Shown: positions 11,325-25,689 of the stretch, one piece after another
Layout of the letters: every line of letters begins with the position of its first letter
Position numbering within the stretch: position 1 is the stretch's first letter
Assembly (NCBI RefSeq): GCF_022965805.1
Contig: NC_133101.1
Coordinates: 7,518,569 to 7,582,568, forward strand
Source of the DNA: Primulina eburnea
Taxonomy: Eukaryota > Streptophyta > Magnoliopsida > Lamiales > Gesneriaceae
Direction of reading: 5' to 3'
Length of the DNA stretch: 64,000 bases
Translations under genes and position numbers: made by a program
Notes under the pieces: model-generated
The model's database searches: none
Told to the model about the DNA's origin: nothing
What the model saw: only the letters and a program-made list of their open reading frames with translations

Positions 11325-12487
11325 TGTGATAACCCGAATTTTCAGTAGCTAGCAATTTCAGTAAGCAATGCAAAATTTCCAGCAGAAGATAATATTCAGA
11401 AGCTGGTATTTTTCCAGCAGACATGTATTTTCCAGCAGCAGCAGTAGAGGAACGAAAAATCAGCAGCAGCAGAAGAGCGAGAAAGAAGCAGCAGTCAGTT
11501 ACTGATTCAGCTCAGACTTGTAACTGAAGCATTAACATGGAATAAAGGCTGTTAATGTCAGATTATGGCCATTAATTGGAAGCGTAACAGTCAGATTGTG
11601 GCCTATAAATAACACCCTCAAGTCTCTGAAATGGGTTATACAAGCTTTGCGATCATCACTTAAATTTCGAGTTAAGAAAGAGTGCCTTTGTCAAGCAGCA
11701 AAATCCAGTAGCGAGAACAACCAAATTCCAGTAGACTTCAACCGAAACTTTAAGCAAATTACTGTAAGTGGGCTTATATGTAGATATCTTGAAATCCGTT
11801 TGATAATTAAATCTGTTTTAAAGTTCAGTTTCTGTATGTTTGATTTCTGATTTTGAAGCACTGAAACTCCCTAGTGAACTAATGGTAGGAATATATATTC
11901 TGAACATTTCTGAATTCTGATTCTGATTCTGGCCTCACCCCTTAGAGGAGAGAACATATAGGGGACTGATATCAGTTTAGCCATGAAATTCACTAACGTG
12001 CTCAGTGCTTACTAATTCTGAATTCTATTCTGTAATTTCTGAATTCTGATTACTGTTCTGAAAACAAGAGTTCTCTGTATATTATTGTATTTGTGTTTCT
12101 GTGGAACACGATTTCGAAAAATGGGAGTTATTCCCGCCCCTGCTTACTGAGTGACAATCATATCACTCACCCACCAAACCCATCTCAGATAAGAACGAGG
12201 AAGAGTTGATAGAAGAAGAGGAGCAACGTCAGTTTTGGGGCTGGTGATGAAGATCGTTGTTCTTAGTTCTGATTTATGTTTTATTTTCCGCTGCATCTGT
12301 TCAGACAATGTAATTTTATGGTTTTACATTTTCGCTGTAAAACATTTGTCATTGAGTTGTAACAGACAATGATTATTATGAATAAAAGACGGGTTTCTGA
12401 AATTCTGTACTTCTGAGGCTTGTTGTTTTCGAATGAATATTTGAGAGCAACGTCGGTGTCAAACAACCCTCGTCCCGGGGCGTGACA
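11325..12487 (+). repeat. 5' LTR of the gypsy element
   Basis: 1,163 bp, TGTGATAACCC...GGGGCGTGACA. It holds a TATA box (TATAAATA, 11604-11611), a CAGCAG-rich upstream region, a strong donor-like ACT/GTAAGT at 11764 in the transcribed part, and AATAAA at 12381-12386. A short frame at 11596-11850 occurs in both LTRs but overlaps the TATA and leader and is not taken as a gene. Confidence 0.95.
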
Positions 12488-12493
12488 TTGAAG

Positions 12494-12505
12494 TGGTATC
12501 AGAGC
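12494..12505 (+). other. Primer binding site (initiator tRNA-Met type)
   Basis: TGGTATCAGAGC, seven bases after the end of the 5' LTR, matches the usual plant retrotransposon primer site complementary to the 3' end of initiator tRNA-Met. Confidence 0.9.
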
Positions 12506-13328
12506 AGAACCGGGTTTCATAATCTGGGGAGGAGGAACTAGAAATAATAAGTTCTTATAGACTTCTGAGAATAAGTTCCGTTACTGAAATAGACTACTGA
12601 AAATAAGCTACTGTAATAGACTACTGAAACGAGTTTAAAAAAAAAAAATTCAGTAGACCAGTAGACGAAAAACAGTAGGATTAGACCAGTAGCCTGAAAC
12701 CAGAACCAGTAGAAGGAAACCAGTAGGTCTGAATGCAGAAGACTGGGTCAGTAGACTCGGAATGCAGCAGACAATGCTGGAAAAGCAGCAGACTGGCTGC
12801 ACTAGCATCAGAATTGCAGTAGACAGTGTATTCCAGCAAGCAAATGCAGTAGACCTCGCAAAATGACATAGAAGTTGAGGTGTTTTTCGCGCAAACTTCA
12901 AACGGCCATAACTTTTGATCCAAGAGGAATTTTTACCATTAAAAGTAGGCGTTGGAAAACTCTCGACGAGGAGAACCTAACCTAGAACCATTCATCGTTC
13001 TAGCACCACCGACGAAGCCTAAAATCCTCCGTTTAGATAGGGATATCATCATTTCCGTAAAATTTTCCAACTTTTCGAAACTTTGAGGAATTTTCATTTC
13101 CAAATGGCTTAATATTTTTACACCAAACTTGGTACCATTCATGTTCTTGATGTGAAGGATTTTTAGTAAATTTTTCACACAATTCTGAGATCGAAAAATT
13201 TTGAGCTATTTCTTCTGTTAATGGTATAGACAGTACTGATTCTGTTCATTCCAGTATTTGCCTATAACTTGACATATATTCTTGAGATCATTTCTGAACC
13301 TTGAATCTCATGTTTGTGGATGTAGGAT

Positions 13329-13835
13329 ATGGCGGACCAAAGTAGCTACATTAAGAGCCTAGAAAAGAAGCTAGAGAAACTCAAGCAACATAACTATTGT
13401 CTAAAGTTGGACAAAGATGAGTTAGAACGTCGAGCAGAGCACTTAGAGGGTGATGTTCAACGTTATGCTCATTATCTGCATGAGGCAGAAGAGAGGAGTA
13501 GGAAGGCTCAAGAAGAGTTTGAGACCTCCCAAGAGACTGTGGTAGAATTCATCGAGCTACGTGATACACTACGTGACAAGATCCAAATACTCAAGGATCA
13601 GAATCACCAAATCGTGCACCAACATAATCAGTATAGTGAACAGACTGATGCACATATTCATGAGTTGCAGAGTACTGTTGAAGTTCTTAGTGACCAGAAT
13701 GCAGTTCTGCATGGCCATATTGAACATCTACAAACAGTAATAGCCAACCAAGATGAACCTGAAGAGGAACCAGAAGAGGAAGAAGAAATGGAAGAGGATC
13801 CTATGGAGTTAGGATTAGGAGAAGTGATAGATTAG
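13329..13835 (+). CDS. Extra coiled-coil ORF upstream of gag (function unknown)
   Basis: 168 residues, not a gag, env or known enzyme. Residues about 8-135 form a long heptad-rich coiled coil (YIKSLEKKLEKLKQHN, ELERRAEHLEGDV, LRDKIQILKDQNHQIV, VLSDQNAVLHGHI); the tail (about 141-162) is almost purely acidic (EEEPEEEEEMEEDPME). No signal peptide, membrane segment or zinc motif. It lies between the 5' LTR and gag-pol on the same strand. The ATG is preceded by TTTGTGGATGTAG/GAT, a good 3' splice site, and the stop is followed by an AATAAA at 13931, so it may be made from its own spliced mRNA. The intact frame with a young host element suggests it is maintained. It could be an element-encoded accessory protein or a captured host gene. 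Confidence 0.8.
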   Translation: MADQSSYIKSLEKKLEKLKQHNYCLKLDKDELERRAEHLEGDVQRYAHYLHEAEERSRKAQEEFETSQETVVEFIELRDTLRDKIQILKDQNHQIVHQHNQYSEQTDAHIHELQSTVEVLSDQNAVLHGHIEHLQTVIANQDEPEEEPEEEEEMEEDPMELGLGEVID

Positions 13836-13930
13836 ATATTCAGTAGTACTCCTTTGTATTACCATGTGTTCCATTGCATTCATGTTCTCAAATTCGATGT
13901 TTCGTTGTAATTGCACTTTCTTGAGGAATC

Positions 13931-13936
13931 AATAAA
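13931..13936 (+). terminator. Poly(A) signal between the coiled-coil ORF and gag-pol
   Basis: AATAAA about 95 bases after the stop of the coiled-coil ORF, in a T-rich context (TTTCGTTGTAATTGCACTTTC upstream), looks like a functional plant 3' UTR end. Use would give a short mRNA for the first ORF only. Confidence 0.4.
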
Positions 13937-14084
13937 AGATTATTTCCATCCATTGGTTTCATATTTAAATTACGAGCAATTACTCAATCATTTTGTTTGG
14001 TTTCATTACTCAATCATTTTGTTTGAGTCCATATCTTGAGTCCATATTTTGTCATCAACCTTAGAACTTTCGTACTTGTAGGAA

Positions 14085-17000
14085 ATGGACAGAAGACCAG
14101 TAAGAAACAATCGCAACCCCCGTTATGGAAACCGCAACAACCAAAATGATGAGGACGCACAGCAACAACGCCAACAACAACCACCAGCAGTTGGCCTCAG
14201 TCAAGTGGATTTGATGGCTATAGCCACAATTGTGGCAACCACGCTACAAGGGTTGGTGAACCCTAATGCTAATCAGCCACCACCGCCACCACCTCCAGCT
14301 CAGAATGGGACTAAGCAGCACTATGAGGCTCTCCGAAGAGCAAGAGTCCCTAACTTCGATGGAAGCACCGATCCAGAAGTGGGACAGAATTGGATGAAAG
14401 AGGTGGAAAATCATCTTCGACTACTTGAGGTTCCCCAAAGGATCAGAGTAGAGGTGATTACACCTTTTCTTGTCGATCAAGCTGCCAAATGGTGGGAAGG
14501 AGTCTCACCAGCTATGATAGAGGCGGGACCTATCACTTGGCAAAGGTTCCGAGAAGCATTCTTGAGGCAGTACTTTCCAACAGCAGTCCGAGTGCAGAAG
14601 CTGTCAGAATTTGAAAGCTTGGTTCAAGAACCAAACATGACAGTGGTGGAGTATTCATCCAAGTTCCACTCATTGGGAACTTACTCCCCAACCATAATGG
14701 GAGACGAGGCCTTGAAGATGCATCGATTCAAGAAGGGATTGAACAGCCGTATTCAATCTGCCCTTGCCGTTATCGAGCCCAATAGTTTTGATGAATTGAT
14801 GGGAGCCGCCATCAGGGCTGAGAATGACATCAAGAGGCGTGAAGGCGAGAACAAACTCAAACGTCCTCAGCCAAGCCAGTACCAATCGGGCCAGCAATTC
14901 AAGAGGCCTAGGTTTGCAAGCAACCAATTAACCAGTACTCCATCCAAAGGAACCACTTCTTCTCAATCAAACAAAGAAGGAGTCAAGTGCCAAACTTGTG
15001 GATTCACACACACTGGTGAATGTCGTAGGAATTCTGGAGCTTGTTTCCGTTGTGGAAAGATGGACCATCGCATTGCTCAATGTCCTATGCCAGATCCAAG
15101 GAATGGTCCAGCAGGTGGAACAACTCCAAATAAACCTAAGGAGAACAAGCCCAATGCTCGAGTCTATGCTATCACTCAAGAAGAGGCGGACAACTCGAAT
15201 GATGTCGTAGCTGGTACCATTCTAATCGATAATATACCTGCTTATGTGTTATTTGATTGTGGTGCTACGCATTCATTCATGTCTAAGAGATTTGCCAAGA
15301 AGCTAGGAGCTAAGCCTGATAACTTAGAAGAACCATATAGAGTAGCAACTCCTGCTAATCGAATTTTAGAAACTCGCACTCTATATCGGGATATTAGTGT
15401 TCTCATAGAAGATCAGAATTTCAAGGCAAACCTTATTCAACTAAACATGGTGGAATTCGACGTAATTCTTGGAATGGATTGGTTAGCCAAGAATCATGCC
15501 TTAGTAGACTGTCATGGAAAGACGGTAACCATCCAAACTCCACACCAAGAGGAACTTTTATTTCATGGCAAGACCAAAGAACGAAAGACTCTTCTTTCTG
15601 CTTCTCAAGCTTGGGCAGCCATGAAAAGTGGAGAAGAAATTTACCTAGCTATGCTAAGCGAGGTAAAGAAAGAAACCACACTCACGCTTGAAGAGATTCC
15701 AGTAGTACAAGAATTTCCAGATGTCTTTCCTGAAGAACTCCCTGGCGAACTTCCCGATCGCGAAGTGGAGTTTGAGATTAATTTAGTGCCCAATGCTGCA
15801 CCAATCTCAAAAGCACCATACCGAATGGCTCCAGCAGAGTTGAAAGAACTCAAAGAGCAACTTCAAGATTTGTTGGACAAGAAGCAAATCCGGCCAAGCG
15901 CATCTCCGTGGGGAGCTCCTGTCCTATTTGTAAAGAAGAAAGACGGAAGCATGAGGATGTGTATCGACTACCGAGAGCTGAACAAGATCACAATCAAAAA
16001 CAAGTATCCGCTTCCAAGGATAGATGACTTGTTTGACCAACTCAAAGGAGCTTCAGTCTTTTCCAAGCTCGACTTAAGGTCAGGATACCACCAACTGAAG
16101 GTTAAATCAGACGATATCCCAAATACAGCCTTAAGGACAAGGTACGGACACTATGAGTTCACAGTGATGCCGTTCGGATTAACAAACGCTCCGGCAGTAT
16201 TCATGGATCTCATGAACAGAGTGTTTAAACCATTTCTTGACAAATTTGTTGTGGTAATCATCGACGATATTCTAGTATATTCGTCAAGTGAAGAAGACCA
16301 CAAAGAACATCTTCGTCTCACCCTCCAGAAGCTGAGAGAAAAGGAACTATACGCCAAGTTCAAGAAATGCGAATTCTGGCTAGAGAGCGTCGCATTCTTG
16401 GGACACATAATATCAGCAGCAGGAGTATCTGTGGACCCTAAGAAAGTGGAGGCAATTTCGGATTGGCCTAGACCAAAGAATGTGACAGATGTACGAAGCT
16501 TCTTGGGACTAGCAGGCTATTACCGAAAATTTGTTGAAGGATTTTCCTCAATAGCCATACCTCTCACCAAGCTCACACAGAAGAACTCTAAGTTTCAATG
16601 GAGTGAAAAATGTGAGCAAAGCTTCGAGACTTTGAAGAAGAAGCTTACATCCACACCAGTGCTAGTATTACCTATGGAAGGTAAGGACTACACCGTCTAC
16701 AGTGATGCATCCAAAGAAGGTTTAGGATGTGTGCTCATGCAAGAGGGAAGGGTGATTGCATACGCGTCAAGACAATTGAAGCCGTATGAACAGAATTACC
16801 CAACACATGACCTTGAATTAGCTGCAGTGGTGTTCGCACTAAAGATTTGGAGACACTATCTTTATGGAGCCAAGTGTGAGATTTTCACCGATCACCAAAG
16901 TCTCAAATATTTGTTCACACAAAAAGAATTAAATATGAGACAAAGACGATGGATCGAACTCATGAAGGATTACGACTTGACAATAAGCTACCATCCAAGC

Positions 17001-18530
17001 AAAGCCAACAAAGTAGCAGATGCTTTAAGTCGAAAGAATATGAGTAAGGTGATCCTGACATCACTTTCAGCACAACCATGTCTTCGAGAGACAATCAAGA
17101 TGAGTCAAGATAGAGATCCCGCTTTGGTGAAACTAAAAGAGCAAGTTAAAGAAGGGAAATCACCAGAGTTCGAGACGGATAACAAAGGAACCTTCTGGAT
17201 GAAAGGACGATTGTGCGTACCAGACATCGATAATCTTCGACAAGAAGTAATGTCTGAGGCACATAAGTCGAAATTTTCAGTCCATCCGGGCAGTACCAAG
17301 ATGTACAGAGATTTGAAGAAAAATATTTGGTGGAGTGGAATGAGGAAAGACGTGGCACTATTTGTTTCCAAGTGTCACGTGTGCCAGCAAGTCAAGGCAG
17401 AGCACCAAAGACCTGGTGGACTTCTTCAACCATTAGAAATCCCGGAATGGAAATGTGAACATATCTCCATGGATTTTGTAGTTGGTTTACCAAAGTCGAG
17501 ACAAAGTCATGACGGAATATGGGTAATCGTGGATAGACTCACAAAATCTGCACATTTCTTACCTGTCCGCATGAATTATAGTTTGGACAAGCTAGCCACA
17601 TTGTACATGAATGAGATCGTACGATTGCATGGAGTTCCAGCTAGCATACTGTCAGACAGAGATCCGAGGTTTACATCCCGCTTTTGGAAGAGCTTTCAAC
17701 AAGCTATGAGGACCAAAATTACTCTTAGCACGGCCTATCATCCTCAGACCGATGGCCAAACAGAGCGGACAATTCAAACTCTAGAAGATATGCTGAGAGC
17801 ATGTGCCTTGGACTTCAGTGGTAATTGGAGCGAACATCTGCCCTTAATTGAGTTCGCATACAACAATAGTTACCACAGCAGCATTGGAATGGCACCATAC
17901 GAAGCTTTGTATGGACGAAAATGTCGATCACCACTGTATTGGGATGAAGTAGGGGAAAAATCCATCGTCGGACCCGAACTAATCCAAGAAACAGTGGATA
18001 AAGTTGCTGTGATCAAGGAGAGACTAAAATCTGCACAAGATCGACAGAAAAGCTGGGCGGACATGAAAAGAAGGCCCGTGGAATTTGAAGTTGGAGAGAA
18101 GGCATATGTGAAAGTGTCATCCATGAAGGGTGTAATCCGATTCAACAAGGCTGGGAAACTAAATCCCAGATACGTCGGACCATTTGAAATTCTTGAGAAA
18201 GTGGGAACACTTGCTTATAGATTAGCACTTCCACCCGACATGTCAAGAATTCACAATGTATTCCATGTATCGCAGCTGAGGAGATATATTTCCGATCCTA
18301 GTCATATTCTGGAAGCTGGACCACTTTTGGTTGAGAGCAATCTAAATGAAGAATTGAAGTATGAAGAAATTCCGATTCGAATTGTGGATCACAAAGACCA
18401 AGTACTGAGGCGACGAACTATTCCATATGTCAAGGTACAATGGTCCAACCACACCGAAAGAGAAGCTACTTGGGAGTTGGAAGAAAAGATGCGAACACAA
18501 TATCCCTATCTCTTTGAAGATCAAGTATAG
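14085..18530 (+). CDS. gag-pol: Gag-pol polyprotein of the Ty3/gypsy element
   Basis: One frame of 1,481 codons. Gag: retrotrans_gag block at about residues 100-240 ([33 protein letters not shown]), then zinc knuckle [14 protein letters not shown] (about 319-332; CX2CX4HX4C) and an unusual [12 protein letters not shown] before it. Protease about 386-480, with [12 protein letters not shown] at the active site. Reverse transcriptase about 578-770 ([24 protein letters not shown], catalytic [11 protein letters not shown] near 725). RNase H about 865-985 ([16 protein letters not shown]). Integrase: HHCC zinc region near 1060-1103 and core [26 protein letters not shown]. The C-terminus (about 1422-1478: [25 protein letters not shown]) is a chromodomain-like module thought to direct integration to particular chromatin. 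The ATG lies 3 nt after a 3' splice-like TTGTAG. Only the protease Cys is unusual. Confidence 0.97.
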   Translation: MDRRPVRNNRNPRYGNRNNQNDEDAQQQRQQQPPAVGLSQVDLMAIATIVATTLQGLVNPNANQPPPPPPPAQNGTKQHYEALRRARVPNFDGSTDPEVGQNWMKEVENHLRLLEVPQRIRVEVITPFLVDQAAKWWEGVSPAMIEAGPITWQRFREAFLRQYFPTAVRVQKLSEFESLVQEPNMTVVEYSSKFHSLGTYSPTIMGDEALKMHRFKKGLNSRIQSALAVIEPNSFDELMGAAIRAENDIKRREGENKLKRPQPSQYQSGQQFKRPRFASNQLTSTPSKGTTSSQSNKEGVKCQTCGFTHTGECRRNSGACFRCGKMDHRIAQCPMPDPRNGPAGGTTPNKPKENKPNARVYAITQEEADNSNDVVAGTILIDNIPAYVLFDCGATHSFMSKRFAKKLGAKPDNLEEPYRVATPANRILETRTLYRDISVLIEDQNFKANLIQLNMVEFDVILGMDWLAKNHALVDCHGKTVTIQTPHQEELLFHGKTKERKTLLSASQAWAAMKSGEEIYLAMLSEVKKETTLTLEEIPVVQEFPDVFPEELPGELPDREVEFEINLVPNAAPISKAPYRMAPAELKELKEQLQDLLDKKQIRPSASPWGAPVLFVKKKDGSMRMCIDYRELNKITIKNKYPLPRIDDLFDQLKGASVFSKLDLRSGYHQLKVKSDDIPNTALRTRYGHYEFTVMPFGLTNAPAVFMDLMNRVFKPFLDKFVVVIIDDILVYSSSEEDHKEHLRLTLQKLREKELYAKFKKCEFWLESVAFLGHIISAAGVSVDPKKVEAISDWPRPKNVTDVRSFLGLAGYYRKFVEGFSSIAIPLTKLTQKNSKFQWSEKCEQSFETLKKKLTSTPVLVLPMEGKDYTVYSDASKEGLGCVLMQEGRVIAYASRQLKPYEQNYPTHDLELAAVVFALKIWRHYLYGAKCEIFTDHQSLKYLFTQKELNMRQRRWIELMKDYDLTISYHPSKANKVADALSRKNMSKVILTSLSAQPCLRETIKMSQDRDPALVKLKEQVKEGKSPEFETDNKGTFWMKGRLCVPDIDNLRQEVMSEAHKSKFSVHPGSTKMYRDLKKNIWWSGMRKDVALFVSKCHVCQQVKAEHQRPGGLLQPLEIPEWKCEHISMDFVVGLPKSRQSHDGIWVIVDRLTKSAHFLPVRMNYSLDKLATLYMNEIVRLHGVPASILSDRDPRFTSRFWKSFQQAMRTKITLSTAYHPQTDGQTERTIQTLEDMLRACALDFSGNWSEHLPLIEFAYNNSYHSSIGMAPYEALYGRKCRSPLYWDEVGEKSIVGPELIQETVDKVAVIKERLKSAQDRQKSWADMKRRPVEFEVGEKAYVKVSSMKGVIRFNKAGKLNPRYVGPFEILEKVGTLAYRLALPPDMSRIHNVFHVSQLRRYISDPSHILEAGPLLVESNLNEELKYEEIPIRIVDHKDQVLRRRTIPYVKVQWSNHTEREATWELEEKMRTQYPYLFEDQV

Positions 18531-18570
18531 CCAAGTTTCGAGGACGAAACTTTTGATAAGGAGGGAGGGA

Positions 18571-19739
18571 TGTGAGAACCCGAATTTTCAGCAGCTAGCA
18601 ATTTCAGTAAGCAATGCAAAATTTCCAGCAGAAGATAATATTCAGAAGCTGGTATTTTTCCAGCAGACATGTATTTTCCAGCAGCAGCAGCAGAAGAGCG
18701 AAAAATCAGCAGCAGCAGAAGAGCGAGAAAGAAGCAGCAGTCAGTTACTGATTCAGCTCAGACTTGTAACTGAAGCATTAACATGGAATAAAGGCTGTTA
18801 ATGTCAGATTATGGCCATTAATTGGAAGCGTAACAGTCAGATTGTGGCCTATAAATAACACCCTCAAGTCTCTGAAATGGGTTATACAAGCTTTGCGATC
18901 ATCACTTAAATTTCGAGTTAAGAAAGAGTGCCTTTGTCAAGCAGCAAAATCCAGTAGCGAGAACAACCAAATTCCAGTAGACTTCAACCGAAACTTTAAG
19001 CAAATTACTGTAAGTGGGCTTATATGTAGATATCTTGAAATCCGTTTGATAATTAAATCTGTTTTAAAATTCAGTTTCTGTATGTTTGATTTCTGATTTT
19101 GAAGCACTGAAACTCCCTAGTGAACTAATGGTAGGAATATATATTCTGAACATTTCTGAATTCTGATTCTGATTCTGATTCTGGCCTCACCCCTTAGAGG
19201 AGAGAACATATAGGGGACTGATATCAGTTTAGCCATGAAATTCACTAACGTGCTCAGTGCTTACTAATTCTGAATTCTATTCTGTAATTTCTGAATTCTG
19301 ATTACTGTTCTGAAAACAATAGTTCTCTGTATATTATTGTATTTGTGTTTCTGTGGAACACGATTTCGAAAACTGGGAGTTATTCCCGCCCCTGCTTACT
19401 GAGTGACAATCATATCACTCACCCACCAAACTCATCTCAGATAAGAACGAGGAAGAGTTGATAGAAGAAGAGGAGCAACGTCAGTTTTGGGGCTGGTGAT
19501 GAAGATCGTTGTTCTTAGTTCTGATTTATGTTTTATTTTCCGCTGCATCTGTTCAGACAATGTAATTTTATGGTTTTACATTTCCGCTGTAAAACATTTG
19601 TCATTGAGTTGTAACAGACAATGATTATTATGAATAAAAGACGGGTTTCTGAAATTCTGTACTTCTGAGGCTTGTTGTTTTCGAATGAATATTTGAGAGC
19701 AACGCCGGTGTCAACCAACCCCCGTCCCGGGGCGTGACA
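18571..19739 (+). repeat. 3' LTR of the gypsy element
   Basis: 1,169 bp, TGTGAGAACCC...GGGGCGTGACA, directly after the polypurine tract. TATA box at 18850-18857 and AATAAA near 19633. Same features as the 5' copy; it carries one extra GATTCT hexamer near 19170. Confidence 0.95.
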
Positions 19740-19885
19740 ATATATACAACTCTCATGTATTTTATCCAATCCATGTGGGACATGTCTAAGTTCTCAAAGT
19801 TAGTTCAAGGGGGGAAGATTATCTAAAATCATATATACAACTTCTAAATATTTTATTCAACTGATGTGGGAAAACTAACTGTATG
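19740..19885 (+). repeat. Dispersed non-coding repeat, continuation to the right of the gypsy insertion
   Basis: ATATACAACTCTCATGTATTTTATCCAATCCATGTGGGACATG completes the copy cut at 11324; a further degenerate copy follows (AGTTCAAGGGGGGAAGATTATC ... ATTCAACTGATGTGGGAAAACTAACTG). Confidence 0.55.
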
Positions 19886-20267
19886 TATCCAAGGGTGTCA
19901 ATTGTGGTTTCATCATTAAAAAAATAAAGCAGGTAATTTCAATTTTGTAGGGAATTATATGTCTAATTCTCGACTACATTAACTTCATATGTTTCGTTAA
20001 ATATTTTAATTGATATAGGTGTTTGCTTTTGAATTCTCTTTGTTCCTGCACGCGTGGACACAAATACACAATGTGAAAGCGAATCAGGTGGCCTCAAAAC
20101 CTTTTGCTTTTGCAAAGTTGCCTTTGGAGGGAGAGGGGGGAATAAACTAATGTGAAAGCCGAAGCTCATTTTCACTAAGAGACAGATGTTTGTTATAATT
20201 GTATCCACGGAGTTTCTCCTATCCCGAGCACCAAAAAGAATTTCGCCGTATGGAAAAGCCACATGAC

Positions 20268-20965
20268 TAGAGATGTAAATTATCCAAACCAAGTCGAACA
20301 GTATCAGGTTTGAGTTTGGCTCGTTTAAAATTAATTCAAGCTCAAGCTCGAACTCGATTCGAGCTTTTATCATCTGGCTTGAATTTGGCTCGTTTAAGAT
20401 TGATAGAGCTCGAGCTTTATCATCAGATTAGAATTCGACTTGTCTTGAAATTACTAAGCTTGTGAAAAGCTCGAGTTCGACTTGTTAAAAGCTCGTTTAT
20501 CATGTTAATCAAGTCAGGCTCGAGCTTGGTTTATTAATAGCTCGTTTATCATATTTAACAAGCCTGACTTGAGCTCGGCTCGTTTTCGAGCTCGTAAAAC
20601 ATACAATTGAGCTCGAATTTGAGCTTGTTAAAATAAAATATATTTATGAACTAATTTTATATTAGACATAAACTTTTAACTTTTATTAGTACTAATATTT
20701 TTATTTGTCAACTCAACAAATGAGTCAAGCTCGAACTTACGAGCCACCTAAACGAACCGAGTTCGAGCTCGCGAGCCTATTAACGAACATGTTTGCGAGC
20801 TCACGAGCCGAATACGCTTAGGTTTGAGCTTGGTTTGATTAAGTTGTCGAGCTCAAAATCGAGCTTGAGCTTGGTTTGATATGATTAACAAACGAACTCA
20901 AACAAACTTTTTATCGAGCCGAGCTCCGAATAACTCGCGAACGGTTTGATTTGTTTACATCTCTA
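20268..20965. mobile_element. Non-autonomous hAT-like element rich in GAGCTCG words
   Basis: 698 bp with short inverted termini (TAGAGATGTAAAT at the left, ATTTGTTTACATCTCTA at the right) and a perfect 8-bp flanking duplication CACATGAC (20260-20267 and 20966-20973). The interior is built from GAGCTCGAGCTT / TTGGCTCGTTTA words on both strands and has no coding frame. This sequence type is a common plant hAT-related repeat. Confidence 0.85.
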
Positions 20966-21350
20966 CACATGACCAAAAGAATTTGGGCTCATTAACGCTT
21001 TACCGAAATAATCAGGCAACACAAGAGTCGATGATTGACTATCATGACGCAAGAAAGATGCAAGTAATAGCCGAAGAAAAATATCTATCCGTGGCCAGCC
21101 AGTGATTCCAGTACATTTCGTGTTTCAAAATTGAGGATTTCTTGAATATAAATGGACGTGATGGTAAGTCGGTCCAGGTCCAACAGACTGGCTTGAACAG
21201 CTGGACGGTACGGAATATTGGTGATTTTGGGCCCATTGAGGAACGAATCCTAATCGGGAAATAATAATAATTCTACATTTTAAATATTACTTGGAAAACG
21301 GCACATCCCGATTCGACCCAATATATATATATAACCCTAAATTTAAAGAG

Positions 21351-21484
21351 ACTAAGTTTCTACCGATATTCACAATAAAAAATAATATTTTTAACATAAA
21401 AAATAATACTTTTCATCGATGACCCAAATAAGAGATCTGTCTCACAAAATACGACCAATGAGATCATCTTACACAAGTTTTTGA
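21351..21484 (+). repeat. GAGACCGTCTCAC-family MITE, truncated copy A
   Basis: Carries the right two thirds of the family: ATATTCACAATAAAAAATAAT, CATCGATGACCCAAATAAGAGATCTGTCTCACA, and ACACAAGTTTTTG. The left terminal repeat is missing. Confidence 0.75.
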
Positions 21485-22404
21485 CATGTAAATTAATGGT
21501 CTTCTACAATCCCTTGTTTTTCAAAATCAAAGAAATTTGTTCTATTAAAGTATCATTAATCTCATATGAGGAGATGTGTTTACTGGGTTTTCACAGGGTG
21601 CTAAATGTTATTTTCCCGTTCTTTTCCTTGCAAAAACAGAGCAAACTTTTTCAACATGGTACCTAATAAAAAAAATCAATTAACAAAAAAAAAAAACACA
21701 CACACACACACTACACAAGCACAATAACTCAACAAAATAGCAACTATTTCCAAGTGGGCATTAAGCTGCAGTCTTGAAGGGATGGCGTCTAGGTTAATGC
21801 AGACATCTTTCTTATTGTATGGTAATGCAATCGAACAGTTCACAGAACTTCAGAGAACGTTTAGATATGTTCATACCGTATCCAGAAGCAGGAAAATGAT
21901 GCAAAATTTTTGTGTATTATGTACAAGTACCGCTCGAAACCCGTATCGGAAATGAGATAGAAGAGTAAAACATCCAGGGTTGAACAGCTAATCAGTACTT
22001 ATTTTGAATTCCCACGAATGTCCATTTGTTGGTCCACTCGATCAGCAAAAACCAGGGAATATTTGGTAACATTGTGCATCATCACGGTCACCTGCTAGCA
22101 CAGTTCTCCGATCAGCAAAACTTTAAGATAAATGGGACTCGATCATGAAAATAAGTGCTTTTGAATTAACATATTTGACATGGACTAAAGTCTAAAAGGC
22201 AGGTAAATTGATGCTTTCAAATCAACTGGATTTCTTGTCTATGTAGTTGGTCCCTCAACATTTTAGATTAAAAAAGAGAATACAAGATCCTGAAAATGAT
22301 TTATGATTTATCTGTTGCATGAATAAAGTTGAGATACCACACATTTTCTTATTAGCAAGAGCAACAGATACTATCTATTGAAGTACAATGATAAAACAAC
22401 AGTA

Positions 22405-25327
<2,923 letters not shown>

Positions 25328-25488
25328 ATCCACCGGATTCTTCGGCAATGCACAAATTTGCGGCGAGAAAGAAATGAGACTGATTAAAGAAATGGGTTTT
25401 CAAGTTCCAATAGATCAGAAGACGCACATGTAGGTGACCATGTGTACTCGGTCCGTATGGTACCCTTTCCTCTTTCGAAGCTCCAGCT

Positions 25489-25498
25489 TATATATATG
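25489..25498 (-). promoter_or_regulatory. TATA box of the UMP-CMP kinase gene
   Basis: Minus-strand TATATATAAG about 160 bp upstream of the ATG. The leader between them contains a short upstream ORF (8 codons, about 25422-25448). Confidence 0.45.
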
Positions 25499-25689
25499 CA
25501 TTAGCCAATTATTTATACTTTATATTTACATATAAAAAAACTCAAATAAAATATTTATTTTATAAAATTTATCTCACACGAATTTTTATATATAAAAATA
25601 TCAACTTTTGTTTCTTTTGAGTGGGGCTGGTAAATTATTATGATATCATACATCTCATCAACATTTGAATTTTTTGCAAAAATGAAACT

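Larger units (their letters stand above)
11325..19739 (+). mobile_element. Complete chromodomain-type Ty3/gypsy retrotransposon with an extra ORF
   Basis: 8,415 bp. Both LTRs start TGTGA and end TGACA; the element is flanked by a perfect 5-bp duplication ATATA (11320-11324 and 19740-19744). Order: 5' LTR, tRNA-iMet-type primer site, an about 820-bp leader, coiled-coil ORF (13329-13835), gag-pol (14085-18530), purine tract AAGGAGGGAGGGA ending at 18570, 3' LTR. By eye the LTRs differ at 13 bases and one 6-base indel (ATTCTG repeat), about 1 percent, so the insertion is young. Gag-pol has no stop. The pol type and C-terminal chromodomain-like segment fit the Tekay/Del chromovirus lineage (inferred from motifs, not a tree). 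Confidence 0.97.

Noticed and set aside
11596..11850. 84-codon frame repeated at 18842-19096
   Set aside because: It is inside both LTRs of the gypsy element, overlaps the TATA box and transcribed leader, and has no domain; a by-product of the LTR sequence.
20268..20965. Regular GAGCTCG spacing as a possible CRISPR-like or satellite array
   Set aside because: Words occur on both strands without fixed spacing, and the segment has hAT termini with an 8-bp duplication; it is a plant transposon.
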